From contig CM036619.1 in assembly GCA_020746105.1 (NCBI GenBank), positions 12,066,238-12,130,237 of the forward strand: DNA of 64,000 bases. The letters are read 5' to 3'. Position numbers and translations under genes: made by a program. The notes beneath the pieces are model-generated. The model saw nothing but the letters and a program-made list of their open reading frames with translations. It was not told where the DNA came from and made no database searches. This document shows, piece after piece, positions 34,401 to 48,790 of this stretch. Numbering within the stretch: the stretch's first letter is position 1; every line of letters begins with the position of its first letter. This DNA comes from Trogon surrucura. Lineage: Eukaryota > Chordata > Aves > Trogoniformes > Trogonidae.

Positions 34401-37400
34401 TAAGCAAGTAGGCAAATTTTGGACCGTGCCAGCAGTCACCCCTAAAGAGCCAGGAAGAAGCGTACAGCCGTCACTGTAATAGAGCCTGGAGACTAGCTAG
34501 GTTGTACATGATTTATCTGTTAACAAGTTAGACTCACAACAACCCCCTTTCCAGCACATGTGCCTTCTTTCAGGTGTTTGTAGGGCCAGGATGCAGTCTT
34601 GCTCTTGCTCCTTGGCCCAAGTTATACCATGTACCACATCAATGTCCTCACGTTCTCTACTAACAATATCTGGAGTGTGAGATCAGCAAGAGGAGTGAGG
34701 TCACCTTTCTTGACCGTGGTGAGGTTCCTGCCACCCACAACTACCCAGCTCCAGCTCTAGTTCCATTTCCCTTCCCCAGCACAAGTACAGTGAAAAACAT
34801 CTCCATGCTTCTGGTCATGGCCAAATGTGGCCCCTCCTGACTGACCTGACTCACAGCCTAACAGCCTGGGAAGTGCACACACATGAAGAATCTGTTACTT
34901 CAGGGCCATGGGCCATGGGGCCATGCCCCTGAATGGCCTGCTTTCCAGTCAGTTGGTTGGTATGCTGTCATCTTGACACCCATAAGACTTTCCTGACAAA
35001 TGTGCAAATCAGTACTGCTCCCCAACATATCTTTCATTAGCCGGCAGTGGGACTTTGTTTCAAGAAGAGAAATATCTACCAAAGCAGTGCCACAAAAGTT
35101 AGCAGACACATCCAAGAGCACTCCTGTTTCCTCTCCCCTCATCTGTCTGTACCTATAGTTTCCAGGTTCCTGTCATATTCCTCACAATCTCACCTCAAGC
35201 AATTGCATCCTTGAGATGTGGAAGGAAGGCTGACACTGCAAAACCACACAATTTGACTTTCAAAGCTGTCCTGCCTGTGGGTAGCTACCAAATGCAGCTG
35301 TTCTGGACATGCCAGTAAAAGCAGAGTGAAGCAAAAGCATTACCTGGACTTTAAGTCCTCCTGATACTGTTTTCAAACAGACATTTTGCTGGCTGATCTT
35401 TTAAACATTTCTGAAGATTTCTACACTCCCTAAATAGAAACCACAGCAGTTCCCAGTTCTGAGCTTCAATTCAACCACCAGCACTACTTGTAAATCTAAG
35501 TTTTCGTATTGATGTGTCTAAGCTTGAAGGACCTGACCAGCATTTATGACCTAAACTCTCCTCACAGCTTCATTTTGTATAAAAGGCCACAGTAATTCAT
35601 ATTTCTTGAAGCTGTTTGGTTCTCTCTCCAGTTTACCATCCACATGCAGTAGTGAATAACACTGTGGGTTATGTTTACCCTTTAGGGTATACCCAAAAGG
35701 CCAGTTCAGTCATTAGGAAGTAAAAGGTTTTTACCATGGGGCAAACCTATGCGAGTGTCAGTGGATGATTTTCAAATGGTACGAAGGGTTTAGTCCAACT
35801 CTGTCATTAATTTCAGGGACAGTTTCTTGGCTAAGTTCCACGGATTCCTTTGAATCATATCTTAAGGCTTCCATCCTTACATTCCTTTTTCCCAGTGAAA
35901 AAAACTCTTCAGGCAAAAATTAATGTAATGAATAAAACATTTGTGCAGGCTCTTGAGACTTTCTTTCCCCTTTGTGTTTGCCCAGTGGGGCCCTGGCATA
36001 AACATGCAGGTCATAGACAAAGCTGCAGAACAAATAATTGATTATGACTTCTGCCAACCTCAGGACTAATCATGACATGGATATCTATACTGTTCTGTCT
36101 GCTTTTTCCTTTCCACCTCTGCTTTAACACACTCTTTAAGGAAAGGATTTTGTAAAAGAGCTTATGTAGCTTGTCGCTCCACTCTTCCAGGGCTTTAGGG
36201 AGAGCTCAGCCCAGAAGTTCTTTAGATACCTTCAAAAACACAAGCCCTGGTTATTAACCCATTTCCCATTGCTACCTTCACACTGTAGAGTTTTTTAGCA
36301 CCAGAAAAGAACATCAGCAGAGTTTCAATTTCCTTTTTTTAATGGAGGAACATTTTCTTCCTTCCTGCTTCTATGAAAAGTATGATACAAGAAACAAGGA
36401 TTAGATGTTTAATTTTATCAGAGTCTCAGATGTGCAGCCAATTATCAACATCTTTTCCTTCCTGCTCTTTTTATTTCTCACTAATTTATTTTCCCCCCTT
36501 TGGTTTACCCTTTTTTCTTCCATCATTACAGACTCTCTCCTACAGCACCATTCCCTGGCTTACCACAGGAAAAAATATGCTGACTGTTGGAGAAGAAATT
36601 CTAATGTTGCTTTCTTTAGAGCAAGACTGAAATAGTCTCCTGAGGGAAGTGACAGAAGTCTAACTGATTGAAATACAACAAGAGGTCATGTTGTGCAGGA
36701 ACAAGTAGGAAATATGCTGTAGAGAACAGCCCTTAACTGTCAAGAAGTAACAGTTACACCCAGTTACAAAATGTTAGATGATGGGAGGACTAGATGGCTT
36801 TCACAGGGATTTTCTGCTGGGGGAGAGGGAAATAGACAAGATGCAAAGGGGGATATTTGTATCCCCTCATTAGAACAACCAAGCACTGTGCCCGTGGCTG
36901 AAGAGACACGACACGAAGCAGATGTACCACAGTATGTCCCTTCCCTCCCCTTTGCAATGTCTATGCCCTCTGTATCCCTTTCTTTCCTCCCCCCATGCTC
37001 CTTCGTCTCTAGAACACATATACTATATTCGCACAACAACAATTCTGCTTGTTCTCCTCCCAACACCATTAAATTCTGTAAGTAAATTAAAAAAAAATAA
37101 AAAGTAAAATTGAACTCGTCTAGCACAACTTGTCCCTTACAAACCCATTCCGCTTCCTGCATTTTTGATGCGCTTCAAACTCTTTCCAGAAATAGTTATT
37201 CCAGATTGGGTCAAATAATAAGTTCTGTCACAAAAAGCCCCTACTAAGAGAAAAATAACTGAAAAGGGGTAGAAATTTGCAGGTAGTGCAGTGAGGTCAG
37301 TCTGAAACAATGTCTTCATTAGGATCTAGAAGAGGTTTATCAAAACCAACACTAGGAGGTGAATGAGTGGTTTTGCAATGGAGTTACACGACAGAGGGGA

Positions 37401-40400
37401 AAACTCAAAGCACAAAACCATGCCCACAAGCCTGAAAAGTCCTGCCAAAATCTCACCCACCAGACATCAAGATGCACAGGGCTCACTCCTGCCGGATGTT
37501 TGGTCTGTATGTCATGTATGAATAGGACAATGCCACGGCTTCTCTTGGGCCTTATGGACTCATCACACGAAACTCAGCTGGTGACCCAGATCCACCAAGT
37601 AACTTGGCTGGGTACATGGGTCACAGTGCAGGAGGGATGCAGCACCTGGGATATGCCTTCTAGCTAAGTCTCACTACAGATGTGATGCCTCTACAACACA
37701 ATACTCACACCTCCAGCCCAGCATCTCCCATTTCATGGCAGGAGGTCTCACACATTGGAGGAACAAAAATGACACCAAATTGCAAGCAAGCAGCTGCTGC
37801 AAAGATAAAACCAGATCCTAAATTCATTATATCTAAGCAGTGAGTGATTTCTCTAACACCGCTACAGCACAACAGTGACTTAACATAGGACAGGAAGATC
37901 AATCAGGACTAGTATCACAAACAAAACTGTAATTAGAGTGAATACCTAAAGAACATGAGTCCTGTGCCACAGCAGTGACCTTACAAAAATTCTTCCTATA
38001 ATTAAATCAAACTCTCCAGCAAAATGTTTATGCCATACTATAGTTGCACCAGCTGCAAGATATACAGTGATGGAAACCCTTTGAAAAGGTTAGAATTATA
38101 ATTCTATAATATGATCCTATTCATGGACATTTTATCCTTTAAACAGTGAGTCATGAAAATACTCTCTCCTTTCTCTTTCCCCTCCTTTCCCAGTCTGCTG
38201 TGGATGCAAACACTGTGAGCATCCATCAGTCATACTTCTTTCTTTTACTTGCAAATACTTCTCTTTCTTTTTAGAATGGCAATCGTGAGACCATTTGAAA
38301 AGAAAGCTTAAAGGCTTAAAAAAGTAGTAGTATCTTACACTAAAAAGAAAGCTTTGGGAAAAAAAATCAAAAGCAGTAGGATTTTATACTGAATAAAAGC
38401 TAGGCATAGTAATACTTTTTTTTTTTCATTTCTAAATGCTAGTTTGCAACTTCAAAATTTAGAATTAAAAAATCTACTTTATTGTCACCTAAATACATCA
38501 CACAAGCATCCAGCCCAAGCTGGGGCTAAAGGTGTTTCTATAGGGAACTCATATTAGCCTGCTATCTACTTGAACCACAGCAATAGCCATTTTTTTTGTC
38601 ATTATTAATGTGCGAGGCTGCATTTCCCAATGTTCTTGTAGGATTATGAATCACACTGACATTCAGCAAGGTTTATGTTCCTAGATAATATTTGAAAATT
38701 TTACCCATAAATATTTATATTGAAAAATATTGCCTTGAATACTTCTCAATAAAGTCACTGTCCCGATTGCACAGAGTAATGACAGAGTAACTTGAATAGT
38801 ACAAGCAAAAAACAAGCATTGCACAAGTGAGCCACTAAGGTAGGTCTCACTGAGAAGGAGGGCTGAGCACAGTCCAGCACAGGCTGACACAGTGAATCAC
38901 CTTGTTACCATCCTGACAGACCGCAGCAGAGCAGAAATGCCCAGCAACAACTAGGATTTCAGTGGCATTTCAGCACGGCACTTAGCATCCTCATTACCAG
39001 CAAGTAACACAGCCCTTCCTCGTAAAGCTAAATTGAGGCTATTGCGCTCCAAATAGACCCAGTCCAAACACACACTTGCTTTGACATCAAGCATGTCCCT
39101 GGGCATCGATAGTGTCTTCACCCCTGCGGGCAGGGCCACGGGCCTTCCAGAGCTTCCCAGCTGTGCCCAGCCCAGCTGGGGAGCAGTGCTCTGGAGGCTG
39201 AGGAGCTCGGCTTGGCTCAGGATTTTGCCGAGGTTTCAGGGATGGAGGTGTGAAATAGGACAGCTGAGAGATGGCCACAGAGGAGGATGGGGCAAAAAAC
39301 AGTTCAGTATGCTTCCAGATGGCCTCTGAGCATCAAAGCCAGGTTTCAGTGGTGGAATAAGAACTACTTTAGGGATGCTTTTGTACCAGAAAAGGAATCT
39401 AGAGATGTAAGCAAATCTACATCAAATGGATACAGAAGCTATGGAATAAGGGAATACAGAAGCTGTGGAATTAGGGAAATAGGAATAGGTACTGCAAGCA
39501 GAAAATCTTTGAGTGAATTGGAATTAAGGTGTCAGAGACTCATCTGACAATATTCGCCTAAGATTTATATAGCCCTCGAAGTGAAACGGGAAAGAAATAG
39601 TGCACAAGTATTTCTAGCAGGTGGTCAGAGTGAAAACCCTTAGGAAACACCCTGGAGAAATCAGAAAATTGTAGCCCAAAGGCTAAAACTGTGGAAAGCT
39701 TCAAAATCCCAACCAAAGACTGTTTATGAATGCCTAAGGTATCTCCAAAGCAGTGAAACCCCCTCACCAGCTTGACTTTGAGTTAGTAGCAGTAGAGCAA
39801 AGCAAAGACTTTAAGCAGCTTTCCCACATCAGAAAACATCCATAGGCTGCACACACTGCCCACATGTACACACAGAAAGTGCTTTCAGACCTCCATCATC
39901 TCCCCTGCCAGGACATCACTGCCTTCCGGGGGAGTGCAACTATATGGAGCACTCCAGCAGGGAACAGAGAGCAGAAAAGCCAGTGCCTGTAATAGACACT
40001 CATAAAAGAAAATCCCTAAGTATAGAAGCACAAATTTCTTCTGTAAGAGAGATATTTGCAAAAACAGCTTTACTCCCAAAACAAAAATACACAGTTCATT
40101 ATACAAAATAAGCATCCCAGCAATCAGTGAGGGTGCAGATCTGTGGCACTGGTCAGTTATAAGAAGATCCTCAAGTTTGGCTCAAGGGCCATGTTGAAGG
40201 CAAAGGGCACCATTCCTCGCTTTGCTCACTTGTGTTGTGGGCACCCAAGAATAGTCTGGAACAGCTTGGCTGCAGTGACACAGAGCCAAAGCAGCTTTTG
40301 CAGCCCACACTGAGAGGCATGGCAAATTCACCTCAGCTGTGATCTGCTGTGGCTAGTTTGCAACCGATACCAAAGACAGCAAGTGAAAAGCCATTGGATA

Positions 40401-40970
40401 ATTCTACACAATCCCATTGTCATCTCCTGGCATAATTTCCACAGAAAATTAGAGGATGGCCAGCAACATGGTGTCCTGTTGCTAAAAAGCAGGAAACTCT
40501 CAGTTTCCAAGTGTCACATTATTTGTCTCTTCACTGTCAAATGAGATAGATTTCAAATTCACATGTGATTGACTGGATTACCTGACTCATGCATTTATTT
40601 CCCTTGACAAACGAAATGAAAAGAAATGTCAATGGTCCATAAGAACTGTGCCCAGTATAGCATGCATTTTTCACCTGGCTATTGCCTACAACTCATGCAA
40701 TAGCAAATAGGTTTGCTTTCATTAATGTCCCAGTTTCAATATCTTTGTTGCTAGAGCAAGAGATACTCTTTGCAAGTTGTTTTGAAGAAAACACTCTTTT
40801 TTTGTTGTTTCTGTTCTATTTGGCAGCTCTTCCTAAGCCGACATCCACATCTTGCATAATCCTGTCTCTGCATACCGCAATGCTAGAGCATTTCCTAGCA
40901 TTGAAACACCTTTGTCTCACACTACCACTGTTATTAGGGGGCAAGGTTTGTATGAGAGTTCACCACAGAT
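31494..40970. other. 9.5 kb without recognisable gene or transposon
   Basis: Mixed DNA with open frames up to 132 codons (36764-37162, minus). Both strands are open over much the same region there, which argues for base composition, not coding. Around 34901-34931 there is an imperfect palindrome of GGGCCATGG-type words. A short GC-richer patch lies at 39090-39250 on no supported gene. No RNA gene, promoter or repeat family was recognised. Confidence 0.45.
39431..39478 (+). repeat. Imperfect tandem duplication of 24 bp
   Basis: TACAGAAGCTATGGAATAAG at 39431 is repeated from 39455 with two substitutions (ATGG/GTGG and ATAAG/TTAGG). The 24-base period keeps frame, so a plus-strand reading shows YRSYGIRE next to YRSCGIRE. 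A frame-keeping period alone is not evidence of coding. Confidence 0.9.
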
Positions 40971-41146
40971 TCGCAGAATCACAGAATGTCAGGGGTTGGA
41001 AGGGACCTCAAAAGATCATCTAGTTCAGCCCCCCTGCCAGAGCAGGATCACCTACAGTAGGTCACACAGGAACGCGCCTGTGCCAGGGCTCTGTCAACCT
41101 CACAGTGGAAAAGATTTTGCTAATATTTTTGTGGAACCTCCTAGGC
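40971..41146 (-). mobile_element. CR1 LINE 3' end with internal deletion
   Basis: Minus-strand CR1. The plus strand starts with CAGAATCACAGAATGTCAGG, then GGTTGGAAGGGACCTCAAAA, GATCATCTAGTTCAGCCCCC and ACCTACAGTAGGTCACACAG. At about 41075 the sequence passes directly from the segment complementary to GCGTTCCTGTGTGACC into that complementary to CAGAGCCCTGGCACAGGC. About 70 bases present in the related copy at 12012 (the TCTCTGGAGACATTC part) are skipped. It ends in TTTTGTGGAACCTCC, within ORF2. Confidence 0.9.
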
Positions 41147-44100
41147 AATTTTTGTGAAACCAGGCCAAGATGTCAAGCAAACCAGCCATGGTCCCTGGCC
41201 ATGCTTGAAGCAGTGTTACTAAATTAGCTACTGAAAGCAAGGCTGTGCACATCTCAGTGCTATTGCCAGGGTGACATGAACCAGCTAGGTTACTCATGAT
41301 TCAGATACATGCCGCAACTGCATTGCCCTGTTGCAGTAGAAATAAACTTTCGCAATAGCTATTTGGAAAAGATATGGGAAAGAGTATGGTGAAGGGGTTG
41401 GGTGGGTCAGAGTTAAGATTACAGTAAATGGACTGTAATGTCACATGCAGCGACAGCAGCCATGAGATCAGTTACATACGGTTGAGAGCGATAATTTCTC
41501 GTTTCCTTGTTTTTTCTGGGTCTGAGTATAGCATGTGGCTGACTGAACAAATCAACTTAATGATGTTTCTCCATCTGTTGGGATACAGTGTGATAAGCTT
41601 GTATAATTTGTAAGTTAATTATTTACATATGTTCCTGAAATTGGAGAAAAAGAGAGAACTGTATGCAGGGAACAAGCAGGGATGGAGGAGTTAAGTTCTC
41701 GTTGCAGCTCGGGGAGAGCTTGGTAGTTCCTACGGATTTCTAGGAAAACGATGTAATAGTGAAAGAAAGGAATTCAAAATGCAGTCATCGGGTTTGTAGC
41801 AAAGAGCAATTAATGCAAAAGGATCCTAAAATCGATTACCAAGTCTGAAGTCAACCTGATGAAGCACGAGGTTTTCAAGCTGGGCAGGAGGGAGAGGAAA
41901 GCCACTTGCATCCCACACTCCTGCTCCCCCACTGCAGCTCAGCAGCCCTGGGGGATCTTGCTCAGGTAGAACATGTGGGTCAAAAGCTCCCTCTGATAAA
42001 GGCTCTTCTGGCAAGGAGGCATTTCTCACTGGCAGTGGATGTGTTGAAATATCCATCCGTTTCATTTTACATTATTCCCAAATGTAACACATTCACAAGC
42101 CTGGCAGAGGAGACAGAAAGATTTGGGGCACAGCTGCTGTCCCCTGCAAACACTGAAAGCTTAAGAGCCTTCTGTGTCCAAACTGTTTTTAGTCATGGAT
42201 TGCATTTAGTCATTTAAGTTTAGCGACAGCTGATATCCCAAGTCCAGTGAGAGGCAGGAAACTTATATTTTCCAGTTTTCTCCTTGACATCACTCATCAG
42301 TAAACTCTAGAGGGATGACAAACTCGGCTTGCTTGCTTCCTCACTCCACAGATTACACCTCACATGAAGGGGAATCTAAACAAGTTGACAAAGATTTTCT
42401 GATTTCAGGTTTTACCAAAATACAGTTTTTGTGAAGGAAACATATTTCCATTGAAAAAAATGTTTTCCTTAAAACTCCTATAGTGTGTTATTATCTAATT
42501 TACATCACCCCATCCTACTCTAGAAGCAATAGCTTTCAAGACCATGTTGTGTTCAAGGCAAGATGCAGCCCAGGCTATCCTGAGATGGTACTGTCCCTTG
42601 CCTCAAGAAGGCATGCAGTGCATTATAGAAAACACGTAAGGATATGGGTCTGAAGGAAAGAAAGAGAAAAACGCATTGAATTAAAAAAATAAAGTGGACG
42701 TGTCCCCATTTGAATTTTACTACTAACAGAAATTTTCCACCAAACCCTCTAAAACTCATCTTTGTCTGATCACAACAGACACGTGTCAATATTTCCTTTA
42801 ATTCACTTCTTGTTTCTGGGAATGAGGGTGCCGACAAACACGCAATGCTGAGGAGACGATGCCACGATACTAGAGACGTTTTCTGCAGCTCTCACACAGA
42901 CAGTAAATTCGTAACAAGACAAGTAGCACCATCCTCTGGACATCAGTGGGAATCGAGCACAAAGCAAACAGGCTTGGCTCCTCAGGTAGTGCCAGATTCA
43001 CATTTCACCATCTGTGGGGTTCCCAGTCTCTGCAGCACCTGCTGGAGCTCAACGTGAGGTCTCCATCCACATCACCTTCAACAATCTCATAAATTTCATT
43101 TGGTGTCAAAGAAAAGCCATGGGAGCAACAGATTAAGGTTAGAAGGAAAAAGAAATCAGCTGAAGAGATAAAGCCAAGAAAAAGCAATATGTATCAGGGT
43201 TTAAGCAAAGCTCTTCTGAGAGCTATTTTCCGTACCATTTCACAACCTGTAGATCACTATCATACTCTCCAGATTAACACCGGGTCATTGAGTCAAAGCA
43301 TAGCACAGAATTAATTTATTCAGAGGTTTACATTAAGGAAAGTTTTGACTACACATTAATATAAAAGCAAGTCTTGTTTTTTCTTCATTCAAGAATTTAA
43401 TGACCTTGCAGAGGAAAAGATCCAAACACTGGGAGGTCTTACAGTTCAAAATAGTTCCTCTCTCATAGATTTTAAAATATTCCTATTTCATTCTCAGTGA
43501 TTTTGATGTTTCTGTTTATTTCAAATCTGTTTTCAAGTTTGCATGCAACTGTGTAAGAACAAAGTAAAAAAACCTAACAATTTTATTTAAAAAGCAGTGC
43601 TAAAAATGAAGAATCCATTCTTGAGCAGAAAAGGCCGAGTTTTTAACTATGATGGAGCAAAAACAAAGATTCAAATTGTCATTTTAATTGGAAAAATCAC
43701 TGGAAAGGTCTTGGAAGTTGTTTATCAGAGGGAGTCAATTATTCCTTCTTGTTACAATGATGTTACTAATAGCATTTTCTAAATAATGTAACCTACTTAA
43801 ATGGCAGACTTTGAGGCCTTACAGCATTCATGAGAGTTACAGAAGCAGAATTCATGAAAGAGATGAAATTCACAGTTCTGCAACGTACAAGAATACTGTA
43901 TCATATAGTGGCATGAAATTAAGGGATTCCCACACATGTCAGTTTGTGAAATATTGGTGTTTATTTTATAGGTGCTGCAAAACAAAGTATCTTCTGAATA
44001 TGCAGGGATAGTGATAAACCCTGATCAGACAGGACTAAAAGATTGTTTTGGCATATTTTCAGATAGTGTCCTGGAAGAAAGATCATTCGGGGTTTGAAGA

Positions 44101-47100
44101 AAAAACAAAGATTTTGTTACTTTTAATATACAGAAGAAAGGAGATTTAGTCTTTAATTTCCCTAACTACACTGCCACTCCTAATATCTGCACGGGAATTA
44201 GATGATCAGCCTGACAGTTTGGTGCCTTCCTCTGTTTTACAAGACCAGGTCCAAGCAACAGCATCGTCCTTACTGAGAAGTATAAAAGTATTTCACATAC
44301 TGCAGTCCATTCTGGGACACATTCTTGTGGATACTGAGGGTCTCCAGCTTTAGTGACATTGATAGGAACAAAAGAGGCTCACCTAGGCTCATTCAAAGAG
44401 CCAGTGCTTGGCTCTTGCTCACAAGCAGCTCTCTGTATTGAAGACTTCTGCTGTCCCATTAGTCCCTCCTACAGTGATTTCCAGGACAACATAGATCAGG
44501 TTAGGGTTTGGGAATAGTTCACTATAAACCTACCTAGGTCTTTGTGCAAGGGCAATAATTTACTGTAGTTACACATAGGACAGCACCAGACTTGCAGTAT
44601 TTTTACGCAGGAATGTATATGGGCTGTGGAAAAACGAAAATAACTCATATTCAGAGATGTAAATGCATTTTGGGCAACTTTGAACTCACTGAAGACATTA
44701 CAACCAGGAGCAGAGCTGAAAGCACTGCAGCCCTGGCCTCTTGCCATTTCCCTGCCCAGCGCTGATAGCACAGGCTGCTGCCACTGCTGACAGAAGCTCT
44801 GAACTGATTCAAGCCTGTATTTCTTGGCTTGCGGAAGAACTTTTTGCAGCACAGATTAGGAAAGCTGAAGGCGAGGATCTGCAGATGACTGCAAACTACC
44901 TGGGCCTTGCACGGAAAGAAGGGCAGTTGCTGAGTTCTGCTACTTTGATTGGGTGATCATGTTCTATCAGGAGTGCATGTACATGTGTGTACATACCAAC
45001 ACATACCGTACCTTCCTCTCACCAAAGAAGACACATGGCCCTGCCAGGCTCCAGACACAGTGCTGTCCAAGCAATGCTGCCCCACTCTTGATACAGAACG
45101 AAGTTTTGCTGTGCCCAAGTGAGCTGCTTTAGAAGTGTGTTCCTTATATCTACCATTTCATCAAAATAGCAGCTCTGCCTTCCCAGCTCCACTCTTAGAT
45201 CAATGCTGACCCAGATGAAGCTGGAGAGGGGAGCAGGCAGAAGGAGCCACAAGGGATTCAGTGTTGGCGATGGACCATCAACCCTTTAGTCCAACAGGCA
45301 TTAACTTTTCCCCAACAAGAATGCTTTCTGTTTTCTGTTCTCCCATCACAAACTTCCCCTTAACATCTACCTGAAGAATAGCAACATCTGAATTCCCCAA
45401 AGTGACCGCAGTACTCATTTATTACACTTGAATTCTGAACTGTTTAGGGATTATTTCCTTTTCCCTCTCCAAAAGAGCAATTTGAATTTCTCTAGTTTTA
45501 TGATGCTGTATTTTATTGTCCATTGGCCAAAAAGTTCCAAATATCATGATTCTTCCCTGTGCATTTACTTCACAGTTACTTTTGAATGAAATTTGTAATT
45601 GCCAAGTCTCATTTTCCTTTTCATTGCAGCCTACCCACATAGTTACTCATGACTTTTTTTTTTTTTACCCTTGCAGCCACAAGACTCTAGGTGATGCTAA
45701 TAGAGTTGTGGTGTTAAGTAAAGGCTGAGTTTTCCTCATCTTAGAAAACTCCGGTAGCTTCATATTGTGACCTTTTGCAAATCCTCTCCTCTGTGCTGAT
45801 CTGTTGAAATAGATATATTTCCAAATTCATGGCATTTGAAAACCAAGGACTCCACATATGCTATAATTAAGCTTATTTTGTCAGGGTCTGTGCTACTTTT
45901 TGAAATTCTTGCAGTAGACCACAATCTAGCATATCATGTAAGGCAGCATCAATTTCTAAGGAAACAGATTAAAGTACTAAATATATTTCCTTACTACTCT
46001 GCATAACACATTTGTGAAATATTCAGCAATGAACCATCCTAGTGTTTTCCGTGAGCTATTCAGAGCAGAGCATTCTCACAGCTCCCACTGGAGCTGTTTA
46101 AGTGCTTGCAGTCCGTCAGTCTGATATACCCAGTAAGGAGAAATGGAGCCCCATAGTGGGCACTGTCCAGGAACTCAGATCACTGTACTTTTACCAGCCT
46201 ACTCCAGCAAGATTTCTTCTTTGTCTCATAAACAGTGAGATTAAAAGGATTTATCTGTTTACCAACCACAGACCAGAATTCCTTTGAAAGGTATGGGTCT
46301 ACTCTGGGGAAGAAGAAAAAGTTAATACTTTCCCTAACTTCTTTGCATAAGCCTTTGTGTCAGTCTCATGCTATTTTTTTATTTGTCAGGTCCCTTAAGG
46401 CTGTTTCTGTATGTATCTAAGAACATCACAGCTTAAACACAAAGGTTTCCCATTTACCAGTAATATTGGTAATTCTCTTCATTTAAGTACTAGAGACATT
46501 GTGTCCTTTGACATTTCAGTGATGCATTAACCTATTGTCTGGAATATAAATGTGATCTGAGAACTGATTTTGCAACACAGAGCAGATTAACATTTTCTTG
46601 GAAAAGTGTTTCAATGGTTTTTAGTTCTATTTCCAGCTTTCCTACTGGACAGAGAGAATTTGGTGTGATTACATATGTTTGAATGAGGAGAGTACTTCAA
46701 CGTGAACATTACCTTACAGAAATAAATACTACAATGGCCAGGAAAGTCCTGTTTATGTAAAATGGCTTCTGTTAGGTACCCGGTCTTAAGGTAACTTCTT
46801 CTTCTGCTAAGCAGAACGCAACAAGCACCAGCCTCATTAAGCAGATCCATTAAAACCAAAGACTGCTAACATATTGCTTCACTTTCTGTGAACAATATGT
46901 GTTAAAAAACAGGATGCAAATGCGCATGTTTAAATTATTGGTTTTTTAAAAAGGTTCTGTGCAAAAAAGACAAATTAGAGGATTTTCAGACTAATGGAAG
47001 ACCCTCATTGCAGGAGGCTCCTCTTTCCCTGAGCATCCCATGGATAAGCCCTCACACTTCCAGAGAAGACAACTACCATTCCCCGCACTTCCCTCTGGAC

Positions 47101-47300
47101 GAATTTAATGCTCTCCACCATTGCCTTGGCCTCCTGGCTTAGAAACCCTTGAATTAGATATGGAAATTCAGGAAGTGTCTCCTCCATTGCCTCCTGAAAA
47201 TCATGCTCCACTTTTTTCTTTTTATTAAAAAAAAAAGGAACAAAACCCACAGATGTGGTAACTACAGTCTGAGCTTACTTTTATTGTTAACGTCATGGAG
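41147..47300. other. 6.2 kb without recognisable gene or transposon
   Basis: Ordinary AT-rich DNA. The longest open frames (118 codons, 44496-44852 minus; 103 codons, 41906-42217 plus) have no recognisable domains. A long T run sits at 45655-45666. No RNA gene or promoter was seen. Confidence 0.5.
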
Positions 47301-47401
47301 TCATAGAATCATAGAATGGCCTAGGCTGGAAGGGACCTTAGAGGTCATTTAATCCAACCTCCCTGCCATTGACAGGGACGACTCTCAACTAGATCAAGCA
47401 A
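47301..47401 (-). mobile_element. CR1 LINE extreme 3' end
   Basis: Minus-strand CR1 tail. The plus strand reads TCATAGAATCATAGAATGGC, CTAGGCTGGAAGGGACCTTA, GAGGTCATTTAATCCAACCT and CTCTCAACTAGATCAAGCA. About 100 bases remain, all 3' UTR, with a well-kept tail, so the copy is comparatively young and heavily 5'-truncated. Confidence 0.94.
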
Positions 47402-48710
47402 CACGTGTCCTTAACTTAAGCAAACAGTAAGCCAGGTCTTCCAACACATCATAAGAAAATATGTTTCTCTGGATAAGTTGAACTCCCATTTGCTTAAATA
47501 CTTCAACTCCAAAATAGTTCAGTTTATTAAAAAAGTTTTTTTTTAAAAGTAGTGATTCAGGTTCACACTGTGACTATAGCTATATGCTTTCTCCTAAATT
47601 AGTGGCAAACCATTCTCTGCAGTCACATATTTTCAAAGCGTTATTTCAATGAGAGTGATATGACTTGAGGGGGGTAGTTAATACACCTGGCGTGTTTGAA
47701 GAAGTTAATGAAAAGGAGTGCATTACTTCTTTTACAGCACCAGGCTCAGGAGCATCAATTGCTCTATAATCCCATATTGTCTGGCAGATGCAAGGCATGT
47801 AACTGCAAAGCAATGCTAAGGGAGGATCAGCTTTGCCCAAATCTCAATTCACCACTGCCTATAAGCACGTTTCAAAAGCTTTCTGAATCTGTGTCTCAAT
47901 TATAAATTAAATAGTATTATGGGAGGATGAAGGGGAGTTTGAAGCTTTCCATTTAAATCACCTTTGCAGGTGACATAATTCAGGCTCACTTTTTCCCAGT
48001 GCAGCTGTGTGCAATTTCCAGTCAATAAGCTGAGCAAACGGCATCTGTTCGCAATAAAGCAACCGGCAACAACCACAGCAACTGATAAAGAAGCAGAAAC
48101 ATGTCCTAGCAGGGACTGCCCTTTTCCACAGAAGCCTTCAGGGCCAGGTTTATGTCAGGGAGACCACACACACACAAGGGAGGCAACAAGTTCCCTGTGG
48201 CCCCAGGGCTTCTGCTCCTCCCAGCAACACCAGCTTGGCAGTCGGCACCCTGGGGAAACCAGCATGAAGTGCAAGAGGTGGCAGCAACCTCCACTCTTGG
48301 AGGATTCAGGCATGAGTGACGACACCAGGCTGCTGTCTGCAGTGCTGCTCGGGGATGTCGCTTCCTTGGAGCCAACAGTCCTTCAGCAGTCCTTTCCCAC
48401 CATGCACAAGATGCCTTTCTTCAACTCAGCCTCCTTTCCTGCCTCTTTGCCAATGACCACTCTCCCTTTCCTCATTCTTTTATTCAGTTTCTCTTATTTA
48501 ATATACTCTCTACAGGACTTAGACAGCCTAAAGCTCCCTTGCTAGTAAATTAAAAACAAAAAGACAACATAACATGGCTCTTTTCTTAGTTGGTTCCCAC
48601 TCCCTCACATCCTCTTCAACTGTCTCAGTATGATCCCTCTAAGACAGTGCTGTCTCACTGCTTTGGCACAAAAAGGACCCTGGTATTTGTCAGCAGTGTT
48701 ACACAAATAC

Positions 48711-48790
48711 GCAAGATGCAAGCCAAGAATGGCATTGCCCAGTTGAGGTTGCCCATAAGCAAGATGCAAGCCAAGAATGGGGTTGCCCAG
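48711..48790 (+). repeat. Imperfect tandem repeat, 48-bp period
   Basis: GCAAGATGCAAGCCAAGAAT at 48711 returns at 48759, with a 32-base match broken by two substitutions (GGCATT versus GGGGTT). The period of 48 keeps frame within the open frame 48590-49102, giving KMQAKNGIAQ and KMQAKNGVAQ. It is one full unit plus a partial second copy. Confidence 0.9.

Noticed and set aside
36764-37162. 132-codon minus-strand frame as a gene
   Set aside because: The opposite strand is also open for 104 codons there, no family or splice structure is seen, and the length is within chance expectation.
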